Below, piece by piece: positions 44,985 to 56,552 of a DNA stretch of 64,000 nucleotides. The position numbers and the translations under genes were made by a program. The notes below the pieces were generated by a model. It was not told the DNA's origin and ran no database searches. It saw only the letters and a list, made by a program, of their open reading frames with translations. The DNA lies in contig CACYPS010000003.1 in NCBI GenBank assembly GCA_902776305.1, positions 1-64,000 on the forward strand, read 5' to 3'. How positions within the stretch are numbered: the stretch's first letter is position 1; the number at the start of each line of letters is the position of its first letter. The stretch is from an uncultured Lachnospiraceae bacterium (GTDB lineage: Bacteria; Bacillota; Clostridia; Lachnospirales; Lachnospiraceae).

Positions 44985-45934
44985 TTTCCGGCCTCCTCTC
45001 CCGCCTTGTGCATTACATCACCTGATTCGTTCTGTAGCCCTCCTGCTTTCGGTTGCTCATTTTCCCTTTGTTTATCTGAACTCATATCTCCATCATAAGA
45101 ATCTTTCTTCGCTTCTTGTGAGTTCCTGTCGTTTTTTTCTTTCCGGCTGGCAGAAACATTTCCGGTTGCGATGTTCTCAGACTCATTTCTAATATCCTGC
45201 TGCGCAGGATTCTTAATCGTCAGATTCTCGTCACTTTCTATACTTGCAGTGAACAATCTGCCTTCACGGCTCTGAAGATACTTCTCCTTCGTTCCGAAAA
45301 AGATCGTAGTTCCGACGTGGAGAATATGGGTAGCGTAACGCACTGCAGCCTGCACGTCATGGGAGACCATGATGATCGTAACTCCCTCATCCTTGTTCAG
45401 GTGCTCTATGAGGGTGTACATATCATTTGTCACTTTCGGATCGAGTCCGGAGACAGGCTCGTCGAGCAGCAATATTTTCCGCGTCGCACAGAGTGCGCGT
45501 GCAAGCAGAACTCTCTGCTGCTGTCCTCCGGAGAGCTCACGATAGCAGCGTTCTGTGTATTCCGTGATTCCCATGCGTTCTATGTTCTCGCGGGCCATCC
45601 GCTTTTCTTCTTTCGTGTAAAATGGATGGAACTTCCCTCTCGCCTGGCATCCGGAAAGAACAATTTCCCAGACCGAGGCAGGAAAATCTCTCTGCACGAT
45701 CGTCTGCTGCGGCAGATACCCGATTTCTCTGGCAGTAACGCCGTCACCTGTCGTGATGGTCCCGGACATCGGGCTCCTCAGGTTAAGGATTGTCTTCATC
45801 AGCGTGGATTTTCCCGATCCGTTCTCGCCGACGATGCACAGATAATCTCCTTTATTCACTTCAAAGCTCAGGTCGCGGACAAGGACATCTCCCTCGTAAC
45901 CGAGTGTCAGATTTTTGCATGATAGTTGAGCCAT
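44981..45934 (-). CDS. znuC: Metal ABC transporter ATPase with hydrophilic tail
   Basis: A 317-residue protein. The first 230 residues are a standard ZnuC-like ATPase: Walker A GENGSGKST, signature LSGGQQQR, Walker B LLLDEP, then MVSHDVQAA. The remaining about 85 residues are a charged low-complexity tail rich in Glu, Lys, Asn, Asp and Ser without visible fold, an unusual addition comparable in kind to that of the ATPase at 5908. It follows the regulator gene by 20 bases and overlaps the permease start. Confidence 0.92.
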   Translation of the reverse strand: MAQLSCKNLTLGYEGDVLVRDLSFEVNKGDYLCIVGENGSGKSTLMKTILNLRSPMSGTITTGDGVTAREIGYLPQQTIVQRDFPASVWEIVLSGCQARGKFHPFYTKEEKRMARENIERMGITEYTERCYRELSGGQQQRVLLARALCATRKILLLDEPVSGLDPKVTNDMYTLIEHLNKDEGVTIIMVSHDVQAAVRYATHILHVGTTIFFGTKEKYLQSREGRLFTASIESDENLTIKNPAQQDIRNESENIATGNVSASRKEKNDRNSQEAKKDSYDGDMSSDKQRENEQPKAGGLQNESGDVMHKAGEEAGK

Positions 45935-45954
45935 CTTTTACTTCCTCTTTCGTT

Positions 45955-46398
45955 TCATACGCCGGGCACAGGAATTCCCACGATTTTCGACCTGCACTCC
46001 TCACACACGCCGTAAAATACAGTTCTCACCGGATCCAGTGAGAATCCGTGGTGCGCGAGCATATGCTCCTGCAGATTGGCGATTTCATCACATTCAAGGT
46101 GGATGAGGCGGCCGCAGCTTTCGCATTTGCAATGAAAGCACGCCGGTTTATGGCAATTGGTCTGCCTGTCTATATACTCAAAAAGGGCTCCGCCGTTGCT
46201 GTCAAGAACATAACGGTTCACTTCGCCCGCCTCGACCAGTCTTTCAAGCTGGCGGTAGACCGTCGTCATACCGATCCGACTTCCCCTGTTCTTCATCCCT
46301 TCAAAGATTTCCTGTACCGTCATCTGCTGCCCGGGCACAGATGCCATGAATGCCAGCATCTCGGTGTACTGTTTTGTTTTGTACTGTGATTTTGCCAT
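45955..46398 (-). CDS. Fur-family regulator (probably Zur)
   Basis: A 147-residue repressor with the N-terminal winged helix (GMTTVYRQLERLVEAGEV contains the recognition helix) and C-terminal metal-binding domain HKPACFHCKCESCGRLIHLECDEI; structural zinc cysteines are CESC and CEEC. Placed first in an operon with a zinc-type importer, it is most likely Zur and autoregulates, using the palindromes at 46426-46490. Confidence 0.88.
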   Translation of the reverse strand: MAKSQYKTKQYTEMLAFMASVPGQQMTVQEIFEGMKNRGSRIGMTTVYRQLERLVEAGEVNRYVLDSNGGALFEYIDRQTNCHKPACFHCKCESCGRLIHLECDEIANLQEHMLAHHGFSLDPVRTVFYGVCEECRSKIVGIPVPGV

Positions 46399-46425
46399 TC
46401 TATTCCTCCGGAAAGATTGCCAAAT

Positions 46426-46490
46426 TGAAAAGCTTTTTCATTTTATCACTCTTCGGTACTTTGTCAACATGATTTTGGAAATCGTTTTCA
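46426..46490 (-). promoter_or_regulatory. Promoter and candidate Zur operators
   Basis: Reading leftward: TTGACA (46467-46462), 16 bases, TAAAAT (46445-46440). TGAAAAAGCTTTTCA (46440-46426) overlaps the -10 and start, and TGAAAACGATTTCC lies just before the -35. The two TGAAAA-containing inverted repeats are suitable for a Fur-family dimer. Confidence 0.65.
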
Positions 46491-46654
46491 TTTTACGCTG
46501 CCTTTTCAGCTAAAAAAGAGTGCACTTTGACACTTTGCACGTTGGTGCGCAAGCGTCAGTTTATATCTTCATCTACGCACCAATCTCAGCCTCGAGTGCC
46601 TAAGCATTGTGTACTCGAGCGTCTTTATGTTATAGAAAATCAACTTTTCTATGC

Positions 46655-46695
46655 ATAAAAAGCCGCTGCTGATCAGGTGAATGAACAGTAGCGGC
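46655..46695 (-). terminator. Intrinsic terminator
   Basis: On the minus strand GCCGCTACTG-loop-CAGCAGCGGC is followed by TTTTTATGC. It would end transcripts from the gene at 46817. The surrounding 46491-46816 contains several more inverted repeats (GTTGGTGCG/CGCACCAA, CTCGAG/CTCGAG) and no supported gene. Confidence 0.8.
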
Positions 46696-46725
46696 ATATG
46701 ATGGCATTATTCAAGACACTATCAC

Positions 46726-46800
46726 ACAACTCGCGGGATTCAAGTCAATGTCAGCTGACATAATTCCGAACCAAATCCCTATGCTTACACTGTGACGCAG
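46726..46800. repeat. Dispersed element, copy D
   Basis: Contains CTCGCGGGATTC, AATGTCAGCTGACATAATTCC, GAACC and AAATCCCTATGC, aligned with copies at 1379, 9924 and 23250. TGTCAGCTGACA is a perfect palindrome here. Confidence 0.6.
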
Positions 46801-46816
46801 AATTTCAGTAAGCTCA

Positions 46817-47251
46817 TTACAGCTTTTTCAATGTCACGAACTGATACAGATGGTACCCCAGCTGAATCGGAGTCGGCATGACAAGATCTGCCACCGCCTC
46901 CATCACAATTCTCTTTCTGAGATCTCTCTTCAGTTCGGGGGCTAAGTGTCTCCTCAGGAGTTCATCCGATCCAAGATAGTCTTCCTCTTCAGGGTGTCTG
47001 ATCAGGTAATCCTTGACAATTTCAATATCTTCTATATCGAGTATATTTAAGAGCTTTATAATTTCGCTTCTGGGACAGTCATATGTAATGCGGACGCCGC
47101 CCGTCTTGCGGTACAGGTCAACTTTTTGGATTCCCGGATCATTCATAAGCTCAAACCGGAGGATATCCGCCTCGTCAGCCGTCATATTTCTCAGGCTTTC
47201 ACATCTGATCCTTATACTGTTTTTTGATTCATGAGCGATTGTATATTTCAT
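46817..47251 (-). CDS. HMA-like protein without metal cysteines
   Basis: A 144-residue protein whose N-terminal about 75 residues have the alternating pattern of a heavy-metal-associated (ferredoxin-like) fold (NSIRIRCESL, GIQKVDLYRKTGGVRITYD) but without the CxxC site, as in HMA_2-type domains found before P-type ATPases. A helical charged second half follows. No P-type ATPase is adjacent, so it may be an orphan or remnant of that system. A terminator lies downstream at 46655. Confidence 0.6.
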   Translation of the reverse strand: MKYTIAHESKNSIRIRCESLRNMTADEADILRFELMNDPGIQKVDLYRKTGGVRITYDCPRSEIIKLLNILDIEDIEIVKDYLIRHPEEEDYLGSDELLRRHLAPELKRDLRKRIVMEAVADLVMPTPIQLGYHLYQFVTLKKL

Positions 47252-47304
47252 GACACTCCTTTGCGCCGTTATCCGGCTTCTTGTGTTTTTCCCTGTACCT
47301 CTTA

Positions 47305-47490
47305 TTTTCGGAAGCAGCTCTACTTTTCGCTCTTACTCCCGTAATCCTGATTTCCTTGCCGGCAGACTCCTTTTTACGGAAGTATCTTCACTTTTCGCTC
47401 TTACTCCCGTAATCCTGATTTCCTTGCCGGCAGACTCCTTTTTACGGAAGTATCTTCACTTTTCGCTCTTACTTCCGTAATCCTGCCCTG
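47305..47490. repeat. Palindrome array 4 (two units and a degenerate one, 68-bp period)
   Basis: Arms TTTACGGAAGTA begin at 47373 and 47441, with a degenerate TTTTCGGAAGCA at 47305; right arms are ACTCCCGTAAT twice and then ACTTCCGTAAT in the last. The linker includes TGATTTCCTTGCCGGCAGA. Same arm family as array 3, with a shorter period. Confidence 0.85.
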
Positions 47491-47504
47491 ATTTCATTGG
47501 CATA

Positions 47505-48248
47505 TCACCAGAATACCATATTCCCGAAAGCCAAATCCTTCAGCACCCCGATAGCCTCCCTCGTCATATTGTTGGGTAGGAATGACAGCGACGAACCGGC
47601 TGCCAGTCCCGTCGCATCCTCTATTCCCTGCTTCTTCGCTATTCCCAGAGCCCGATACACATGGAAATTGTTCGTCACTATACCCACTGCCACATCCCCG
47701 GAAGGCAGCAGAGCCTTGCTGTAGCGAATGTTTTCGGATGTATTTGTCGCCTGTTCTTCCAGTATTATGCGTTCTTCGGCTATTCCTGCGGAAATCAGAT
47801 AGTCCGCCATACCGCGTGCTTCCGTCACGCGCTCATTTGAACCCTTCGCACCCGTGACGATACAGATCGTTCCGGGATTCTTCTCAAGATATTCGGCCGC
47901 ACAATCCAGCCGGTATTTCAGCACCACACTCGGACCGTCATCCTTGACCTGTGCACCCAGGACAATGATATAGTCAAGAGGGGTGTCGCATGTGTATTCA
48001 AAACAGGCTCCGATTTTGACCATCAGAAACAGGAAAACTGCCATACCGACAAACACGAGTGCACCGAGAATCCCCATGAGCCATTTCGGCAACAGAAGAT
48101 ACCAGTTTCGCTTGACACCGACTCCGCAGAGCAGGAAGATTGCTCCGAGCAGAAACCAGAAAAGAAAGAATTTACTCCCTGAGGCGACGGAAACGACTAT
48201 GAAGCCGTACGTAATACTCAGGACTGCAAGCACAATAAATATGATCAT
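47505..48248 (-). CDS. YdcF/ElyC-type DUF218 membrane protein
   Basis: A 247-residue protein with spans at about 2-22, 24-42 and 52-75 and a DUF218 domain: DYIIVLGAQVKDDGPSVVLKYRLD, then CIVTGAKGSNERVTEARGMADYL, ILEEQATNTSENIRYSK and IVTNNFHVYRAL. DUF218 proteins are linked to cell envelope metabolism and vancomycin resistance (SanA, ElyC) but the reaction is not known. ATG at 48248 follows GGGAG. Confidence 0.88.
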   Translation of the reverse strand: MIIFIVLAVLSITYGFIVVSVASGSKFFLFWFLLGAIFLLCGVGVKRNWYLLLPKWLMGILGALVFVGMAVFLFLMVKIGACFEYTCDTPLDYIIVLGAQVKDDGPSVVLKYRLDCAAEYLEKNPGTICIVTGAKGSNERVTEARGMADYLISAGIAEERIILEEQATNTSENIRYSKALLPSGDVAVGIVTNNFHVYRALGIAKKQGIEDATGLAAGSSLSFLPNNMTREAIGVLKDLAFGNMVFW

Positions 48249-48364
48249 GAATCTCCCTTCTTCTCTACTCACGGTTGCAAGCGAAACTGCATAATAATCC
48301 TAAATTCGCACTGGCATTTTCGATGAGGCGCACTGGCGTACTAAAGTGTGGAAGTTTTAGTCCC

Positions 48365-49795
<1,431 letters not shown>

Positions 49796-49913
49796 TCACC
49801 TCTCTTCATAAATAGAATGTACGAAAACGCTTTCATCTATTATAACTCTTTTGCAGCCCACCGTATACCAGAAACCCGAAACAGCAAATTAAGCTATTCT
49901 TCTATAATACTTC

Positions 49914-52900
49914 TTACGCCGCCAAAGCATTCGCATTGACCTGTTCGATCACTCTCCGGATGCCCATCCAAACGGTCAGATCCGTAAAGACTTCCACGAT
50001 GCTGCCCTGATCCGTAAACGGTGTCTCCTGCAGCACTGATAAATCTTTCATCATGCCGTTATGGACAATGTACTCCACGATTTGATTGACGAAATAGATT
50101 TGCCGGCTGTCCAGGTTCGCATCATTCAGGAATTCAGCGAACGCAGCCTTGGCTGCACTCATATCAAGGCCGACGATCTCCCGTACGAATTCGCCTAGGG
50201 GCTTTTCTCCGTACTCAGCCTGGTATTCCTGCCTAGTGCCGACCTCGCTCCAGAGGATCTCTTCCAACACCTTCACATCCGCACCGGTTAGCGGCACGTT
50301 GCTCTTGAGCTTGGCAATCACGGCATTATCCTGATGCTGCCGGACATAGTACTCAGCCTTTGCTTTGTAGTTTTTCAGGTCGTCGCTGTCCAGTTCGGAT
50401 TCCTTCCAGTCGATCGACAGGATCTCGTCATCGAAATCCGTATCGTAAATGATCTTGCCGGTCGGAATATACTTCATCAGATCCCGCAGGCTCTCGCGGA
50501 TATGCTCAAATTCATCGATGCCGGCATTGTCCAGATAGTCCGTATGCAGGATCTTGTCGATCAGCTCCGCCTGCATCATGATCTCCGGGATGTTGGCCAC
50601 ACTGGCCACAGCGGAGACCTTCTTTATCAGGTCGTGTCTGGCTCGGCTGTACTTTTTCCCTGCGAGATAGGCAAGCTCGATCCCGTACATCAGGGCATCG
50701 AATCGCAGTGCTTTGGCATCATCGTTTTCCGGCTCGATCAGCGGAGCCAGCTCCTCCCGGACCATAAGCGTATCCTCATAGGTCAGGGCCTGATAATTCT
50801 CCGGAACGGCATACTGATCCACATATCGCAGATGCTGCCGTACCGCGAAATTCTCTCGGTTCAGCTCCTGCACCTTACCGGTCATATGCTCTACTAAGGC
50901 TTTCCGGTAGGCAATCAGCCGCTCCGTCTGATACTGCAGATTCTGGAGCTTATACGTGATCTCAAACTGCAGTCCGAATATGGCCCCCTGCAGGGCAATC
51001 ATGTTGGCTGTGGGTTTTCCCTTGTTCATACGGAAGAACTCGAAGTTCCCACAGAAATCGAAGATATAAAACTTGTCTTTATCTACACCGTCGATCAGGC
51101 CCGGGCAGAGACGCGTTCCACGTCCGATCATCTGCCAGAACTTGGCCTTGCTCATAACCTTCTTGAAGAAGACCAGATTCAGCACCTCCGGTACGTCGAT
51201 ACCGGTGTCCAGCATGTCCACAGAGATTGCGATCTGCGGCATTTTCTTGGGATCGGAGAACTCGTCGATGGCGCTTTGGGCATAGGTCATATAGTTGTCG
51301 ATGACCTTGGCGTACCCATTCAGATGCGGGTATTCCTTGCCAAACACTTCAAGGATCTTCTCCGCGTGGGTGTGATTCTTGGCAAAGATGATGGTCTTGC
51401 CGATTTTATTGCCGTAGTCGATCTTCAGTCCGTGGGTCATGAGGATGTGAAGCACCTCACGAATGGTATCCTCGTTGAAGATCCACTCGTTCAGGGCAGA
51501 GGACGCAATGCTTTCGGGTAGCTCACCGTTCTCATCTTCGAAGGTGTCCTCGTAGATTTCCTTATCTTCATCGGACAGCTCATCATATACGATGCCCTGC
51601 TGAATGAATTTCAGCGTCGTTTCCACCGACATGAAATCCACCAGATAGCCATCCTGCACGGCCTGGGCAAGCTCATATCCGTAGGTCGGGACGCCGCTTT
51701 CCAACTCGAAAATGGCATAGGTATTTTTATCGATCTCGTCTTTCGGCGTGGCGGTCAGGCCAACCAGAGGCGCATCGAAATAGTTGGGCCTCGTCGCAGA
51801 TCACCAGATCGAAATGGCCGCAGGAGAACAGCTTGCCCTCCTCATCCCGCACAGAGTCGATGCAGTTCATCATGGTCTGATATGTGGAGAACACGCCATG
51901 TGCGGTATAGTAGTCTTTCTCTTCACAGAGGTTTGTTACCGAAAGATCCGGCAGGAGATTCACAAAGTTCCGCTTTGCCTGGGTCACCAGGGAATTGCGG
52001 TCGGCCAGAAACAGAACATTCTTGATCCAGCCCTGCTCCAGCAGCACCTTCACCAGGGCGATGACCGTCCGCGTCTTGCCGGAACCGGTAGCCATGACCA
52101 ACAGCGCTTTACGGCGGTTCTTCTGCCCGAAGGCGTCGCACACGGCCTTGATCGCCGCCTCCTGATAGTAGCGGCCGGCGATCTGCTTGTCTACGACGAT
52201 GTATTTCAAGCTGCTGCGCATGCTCTGCAGATTAAACAGCTTTTCCAGATCCCGCTTTGAATAGAAGGCAGCAACCTTCCTCTCCGGGTACTGGTTGTCT
52301 ACGATGCGGGTATCAAAACCGTTGGTCAGGAACACCACCGGACGGCGGCCCTGCTTCTGCTCGATAAGATCGGCGTACAGCTTTGCCTGCTGGCGTCCCT
52401 TAGCCACGTCAACGCAGGTTCGCTTAGCCTCAATCACCGCCAGGATCCGCCCATCGTCACCCATCAGCACATAATCCGCATAACCGACTTCGGATTTATT
52501 GGGCATGCCGGGGATCTCATATTCGTTAATCCAGCTCTTTCCCTCGATCCAGCCGGCATCCTCCAGCAGGGCATCGATGTAAAGCTTGCGGGTCTTATAT
52601 TCGGAGATATCCAGCGGCTTCGGTACATAGGTCTGCTGTTGCTCAACGCGGCGTGCAGTCAGCTCCTCCCGTAGGGCTGTGTTCTCCGCCATCAGCTCTT
52701 CCAGTTTCAGCTCTGCCTCGGTATCGATGAGCGGAATAGCAGCAGGGGGCTCCTGTTCCAGAAGAGAACGATCGAAATAACCTTCCTGATAATCTTCGGC
52801 ATAACAATAGGCAACAAAGTCCAGGAAGATAAACAGGTTTTCCAGGCATAATGCGGCCTGTTCTTTCGTAATCTGTCGTCCCGAATGAGCTGCTGTGTTG

Positions 52901-53175
52901 CCGGTCCTGCGGATATAATCCATCCGCCGAAACAGATTATCATCGACGATGTCGTGAAACTCCTCTGTATTCATCAGGCTGATCAGGCTGTCCTGATACG
53001 GCATCTCCAGCCCGCTGTCTACGGAATACATCCATTTGATAGCAGCCTCCATCGCCCTTCGGCAATTCAGCACACAGGCTGCCGGATCGATCTGGTAGAT
53101 TCGCTCCGCCGCTATAGCCGGTTCTGCAAAGGGGACGAAATCCTGTTCTTTTGTAAAGAGATCAAAGTTGGTCAT
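49914..53175 (-). pseudogene. hsdR: Type I restriction enzyme HsdR, broken by a frameshifting deletion in the DEAH box
   Basis: Two frames read as one HsdR. The first (53175 to 51727) holds an N-terminal nuclease-type region and helicase motif I (MATGSGKTRTV), ending at LVICDEA; the second (through 49914) resumes at YFDAPLVGLTATPKDEIDK and continues to the C-terminus. Intact relatives read DEAH plus about a dozen residues before YFDAP, so a short out-of-frame deletion near 51786 has removed the DEAH histidine and shifted the frame. Restriction activity is probably lost. A sequencing error cannot fully explain the missing residues. Confidence 0.85.
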
Positions 53176-53192
53176 GGAGTGTCACCTCATTA

Positions 53193-53528
53193 CTATTTCT
53201 TTCTTTTGCTTCCATTCCTAAGGCCTTGGGAAAACTGCTGTCTGACTTCTGGCATTTTCATGGCTTCACTAATGAGGGTGTTCGTTACAGATGCCCCCAA
53301 AGTGTTCTCCGATTCCTTTTGTAGTAACTCAAGTTGATGGCGATGTTCAATTTCCATCTTTTCTTTTTCCATTGCAAACTTTTCTCGTTCTTTTTCGATA
53401 TCGAGTTCATATTGCTTCTCGAGTTTCTGAATATCTGCTTTTGTTTGCTTTCTGGCTACTGCATAACTTGTAAAACCGGCAATGGCGGCACAGATAACAG
53501 AAACTATGTACGGTAGGGATGTTTCCAT
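53193..53528 (-). CDS. Coiled-coil membrane protein within the restriction operon
   Basis: A 111-residue protein with an N-terminal span (about 6-24) and a long charged coiled coil (about 30-72, with YELDIEKEREKF and EIEHRHQLELLQKE), then a basic end NGSKRKK. It lies 17 bases before hsdR and 8 after hsdS on the same strand. It is not a standard subunit; function unknown. Confidence 0.7.
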   Translation of the reverse strand: METSLPYIVSVICAAIAGFTSYAVARKQTKADIQKLEKQYELDIEKEREKFAMEKEKMEIEHRHQLELLQKESENTLGASVTNTLISEAMKMPEVRQQFSQGLRNGSKRKK

Positions 53529-53536
53529 GATTCACC

Positions 53537-54685
53537 TCACCCAAAATATTGCTGCATTAAGCTATCGAATAGCAGCTGTGCCTCATTGAGCGCCTTCTGA
53601 ACGACAACTTTTGATTTGTCGACTTGAACGACGAAAGAAGCAAACTGTTTTTGAAGTTCCATCGGTGGAACATAGAACAATTTATCCTCTAACTTCGACT
53701 TCGATAATATCCCCTTCAGAGCCATGTTGATCTCTTCAACCAGATAGTTTTTAGAAATCTGCAATAACACATATAGAAAGTGAACATCATAATGCTTAGG
53801 GACGACTGCGTTTATTTGTTGATTAAAAGCCACCTTCCTATTTGTGATACATACTCTGCCTATGCTTGCGATACTTCCAGCAATACATGCCATTAGAATT
53901 GCATCCTTATCTACTATTCGTCCGACTTTCATACCTTCTTCTGAAAGGCACTCAGCGGCCTGGGTCGGATTAGTCCTTCCCGTAATTATGTTATCAGTTT
54001 TTATCCATTCAATATAATTACCATAATACACTTCTACTGATCGAGGAGGTGTGTTCCCTGTTATAACAGAACAGGATGAACGTAATTCTTCTATATCGTA
54101 CCCGTTTGGATTCGCTCTCGGATCACCAAACATCTCGACAAATCGGGCTTTGATAAGGTCGTCCAGTTTCTTAAGTTCCGATTGATGAGCTTCAATTACA
54201 GCGCTCACTTTATCCAGTATTTGAACGATTTCTCTTTGATCCGCAATACTATGTATCCTTACCTTTATCTTTGAGAGGGTAGCTTTGTTGAGTGTTTTAC
54301 CCATCACAGCTTTATTGGTTCCCGCATCCCAATCTCTGCCCAAAAACATATAGTATATATAGTCAGGCAAAAGATCCACCACATGTTTATCTCTGAAAGA
54401 CATAATTGCCTCGTTAGAATACATGGGTTCAGGTACGATAGCTGTTTTCCCTATTGAGAGTTTAAAGCTCATTACCACTGTACCTGCAGGAATGATACTG
54501 ATTCCGCTCTCTTCAACAGCTTTATCTGATAGATATTCCTTTGTGTCTTCAATGTATTTCTCACACCGCGAAAGATCCCCAATAGAAATCCATTTATGAT
54601 CGTCTGAATTCCAGTATTCAGGATTATTTCGTGAAGGTGTTTTTCCCATCTGAAGATCGAATAAATCCTCCAACTTGTATTCCAT
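53537..54685 (-). CDS. hsdS: Type I restriction specificity subunit HsdS
   Basis: A 382-residue specificity subunit with two target-recognition domains, about 5-180 and 200-380, each ending in a coiled-coil spacer (SADQREIVQILDKV and LQKQFASFVVQ type). It directs HsdM to the DNA site. ATG at 54685 follows GGGGAT; the frame extends to 54706. Lower GC and divergent sequence compared with hsdM are visible, as is usual for recognition domains. Confidence 0.92.
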   Translation of the reverse strand: MEYKLEDLFDLQMGKTPSRNNPEYWNSDDHKWISIGDLSRCEKYIEDTKEYLSDKAVEESGISIIPAGTVVMSFKLSIGKTAIVPEPMYSNEAIMSFRDKHVVDLLPDYIYYMFLGRDWDAGTNKAVMGKTLNKATLSKIKVRIHSIADQREIVQILDKVSAVIEAHQSELKKLDDLIKARFVEMFGDPRANPNGYDIEELRSSCSVITGNTPPRSVEVYYGNYIEWIKTDNIITGRTNPTQAAECLSEEGMKVGRIVDKDAILMACIAGSIASIGRVCITNRKVAFNQQINAVVPKHYDVHFLYVLLQISKNYLVEEINMALKGILSKSKLEDKLFYVPPMELQKQFASFVVQVDKSKVVVQKALNEAQLLFDSLMQQYFG

Positions 54686-54702
54686 AATGATCCCCACAAA
54701 TA

Positions 54703-55053
54703 TCAATTTCTAAACCTGCTAGCTTCTATCTTTTCTCCTATACTTCGGATCCCGATAATAGCTCCAATAAAGGTAGCCACCAGTATCAAAATCCACCACC
54801 AAGCAAAAGAGAAAATGCTCATTACACATAAAACGCCTGTTAGCAGAGCATATGTCACCAGGTACAGCAGACTCCCAACTGCCGGTTCCGATCCCTTATC
54901 ATAGACCAGCCCTACGATCAAATATGTGATCGGCGCCATTACAATTCCTGCTATCCAGTTGATTAGCAGCGCTGAATCGCCAAAACACTCAAAGGGATTA
55001 GGAAGACAAAACTGCCGTATGAGTAAACTCAGCAATGAGATAATCTTATACAT
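54703..55053 (-). CDS. Membrane protein inserted between hsdM and hsdS
   Basis: A 116-residue protein with three to four hydrophobic segments (about 25-48, 58-78, 80-103). It overlaps the end of hsdM by eight bases and ends 17 bases before hsdS. Membrane proteins are not part of a type I complex, so it could be an accessory gene of the island; the family is not recognised. Confidence 0.6.
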   Translation of the reverse strand: MYKIISLLSLLIRQFCLPNPFECFGDSALLINWIAGIVMAPITYLIVGLVYDKGSEPAVGSLLYLVTYALLTGVLCVMSIFSFAWWWILILVATFIGAIIGIRSIGEKIEASRFRN

Positions 55054-56548
55054 TCAGCAGTCTCTCCAACTCATCCATCTCTGTGGAAATCTGTTCTTCC
55101 AGTTTCCTTAGATTCGCCATGATTTCACTCGTGGGCGGATACTCTACCGCCACATACTCCGTCTGTTTGTACTTATTGATAGAAAGATCGTAATCATTGC
55201 CAGCAATCTCATCCTTCGACACAAAGAAGCTCTGTTCGGTGCGCTTCCGATCCTGCTCAGCGTCCAGCGCATGAAACCGGGCGATGATGTCCGGGATATC
55301 ATTCTCCTTGGTTTCACCGCGCTTGTCGTCCAGGCTGTAGCCGTCGGCCTTCATGTCGTAAAACCACACCTTGTCCGTGCCGCCGTGGCCGGTCTTGGTG
55401 AAGATCAGGATGGCGGTGGAAACACCGGCATAGGGCTTGAACACACCGGAGGGCATGGAAATCACGGCTTCGAGGCGGTTGCCCTCGATCAGTTCCTTCC
55501 GGATCGCCTTGTGGGCGGTGGAGGAGCCGAAGAGCACACCGTCTGGGACGATGCAGGCGCAGCGGCCGCCGACTTTGAGCATCCGCAGGAACAGCGCGAG
55601 GAACAGCAGCTCCGTCTTCTTGGTCTTGCATACCTTCAAAAGATCGGTGGAGACGATATCCGCGTCCAGGCTGCCCTTGAAGGGGGGATTGGCCAGGATC
55701 AGAGTATACTTCTCCCGGTCCGGGTTCTGGTCGGACAGGCTGTCCCGGTACTCGATAAAGGGATTGTCCACGCCGTGGGTCATCATGTTCATGGCCCCGA
55801 TACGCAGCATGGTGCGGTCCATGTCGTAGCCGTGGAACATGTGGTTCATATAGTGATCCTTGTTCTGCCGGTTGAAGAAGACTTCCTGCTTGCAGTTCTC
55901 CTTCAGATAGTCGCTGACGGCCACCAGGAAGCCGGAGGTGCCGCAGGCGGGATCACAGACGATTTCATCCGCCTTGGGCTCCATCAGATCCACCATCATG
56001 CGGATGATATGCCTGGGCGTGCGGAACTGGCCGTTGACTCCCGCCGTGGCGATCTTGGAGAGCAAATACTCGTACACATCGCCCCGGGTGTCGGCGGCTT
56101 TGAGCTGCGCCATCTGCTCATAGATGCCATCCATGGCCGTGACGATCTTGTCCAGCATCAGGGGTGTCGGCACCTTGAAGATGGCATCGCCCATGTATTT
56201 GGAATAGGCGCTTTCTTTATCACCATGCAGATTCTTGATGAAAGGAAAGACCCATTCCTGTACGGTGCTGTACATCTTTGCTGCAGGAAAATCGTGGAAT
56301 ACGCTCCATTTGAGTTGGCTTCCGTCCACAGTACGGTCTCCGATCTGTACTTCTTTGGCAAAGATGCTCTCATAGGGCAGGCCAAGCATAGCTGCCTCTT
56401 TGGCGCGGAGATTGTCGGAGTCGTCCAGGTCATGGATAAACATCAGATAAGTCATCTGTTCAATGACGTCCAGCGGATTTGTCAGGCCGCCGGTCCAGAA
56501 GATTTCCCAAAGGCTGTCGATTTTACTTCTCAGTTCACCTGTTACCAT
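55046..56548 (-). CDS. hsdM: Type I DNA methyltransferase HsdM
   Basis: A 500-residue N6-adenine methyltransferase. Motif I VCDPACGTSGFLVAV binds SAM and motif IV LANPPFKGS is the catalytic NPPF. The N-terminal helical domain with DVIEQMTYLMFIHDLDD and the C-terminal coiled coil are typical. It follows the fic gene by four bases. Methylation by HsdM-HsdS may continue although hsdR is broken. Confidence 0.96.
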   Translation of the reverse strand: MVTGELRSKIDSLWEIFWTGGLTNPLDVIEQMTYLMFIHDLDDSDNLRAKEAAMLGLPYESIFAKEVQIGDRTVDGSQLKWSVFHDFPAAKMYSTVQEWVFPFIKNLHGDKESAYSKYMGDAIFKVPTPLMLDKIVTAMDGIYEQMAQLKAADTRGDVYEYLLSKIATAGVNGQFRTPRHIIRMMVDLMEPKADEIVCDPACGTSGFLVAVSDYLKENCKQEVFFNRQNKDHYMNHMFHGYDMDRTMLRIGAMNMMTHGVDNPFIEYRDSLSDQNPDREKYTLILANPPFKGSLDADIVSTDLLKVCKTKKTELLFLALFLRMLKVGGRCACIVPDGVLFGSSTAHKAIRKELIEGNRLEAVISMPSGVFKPYAGVSTAILIFTKTGHGGTDKVWFYDMKADGYSLDDKRGETKENDIPDIIARFHALDAEQDRKRTEQSFFVSKDEIAGNDYDLSINKYKQTEYVAVEYPPTSEIMANLRKLEEQISTEMDELERLLNV

Positions 56549-56552
56549 ATCT

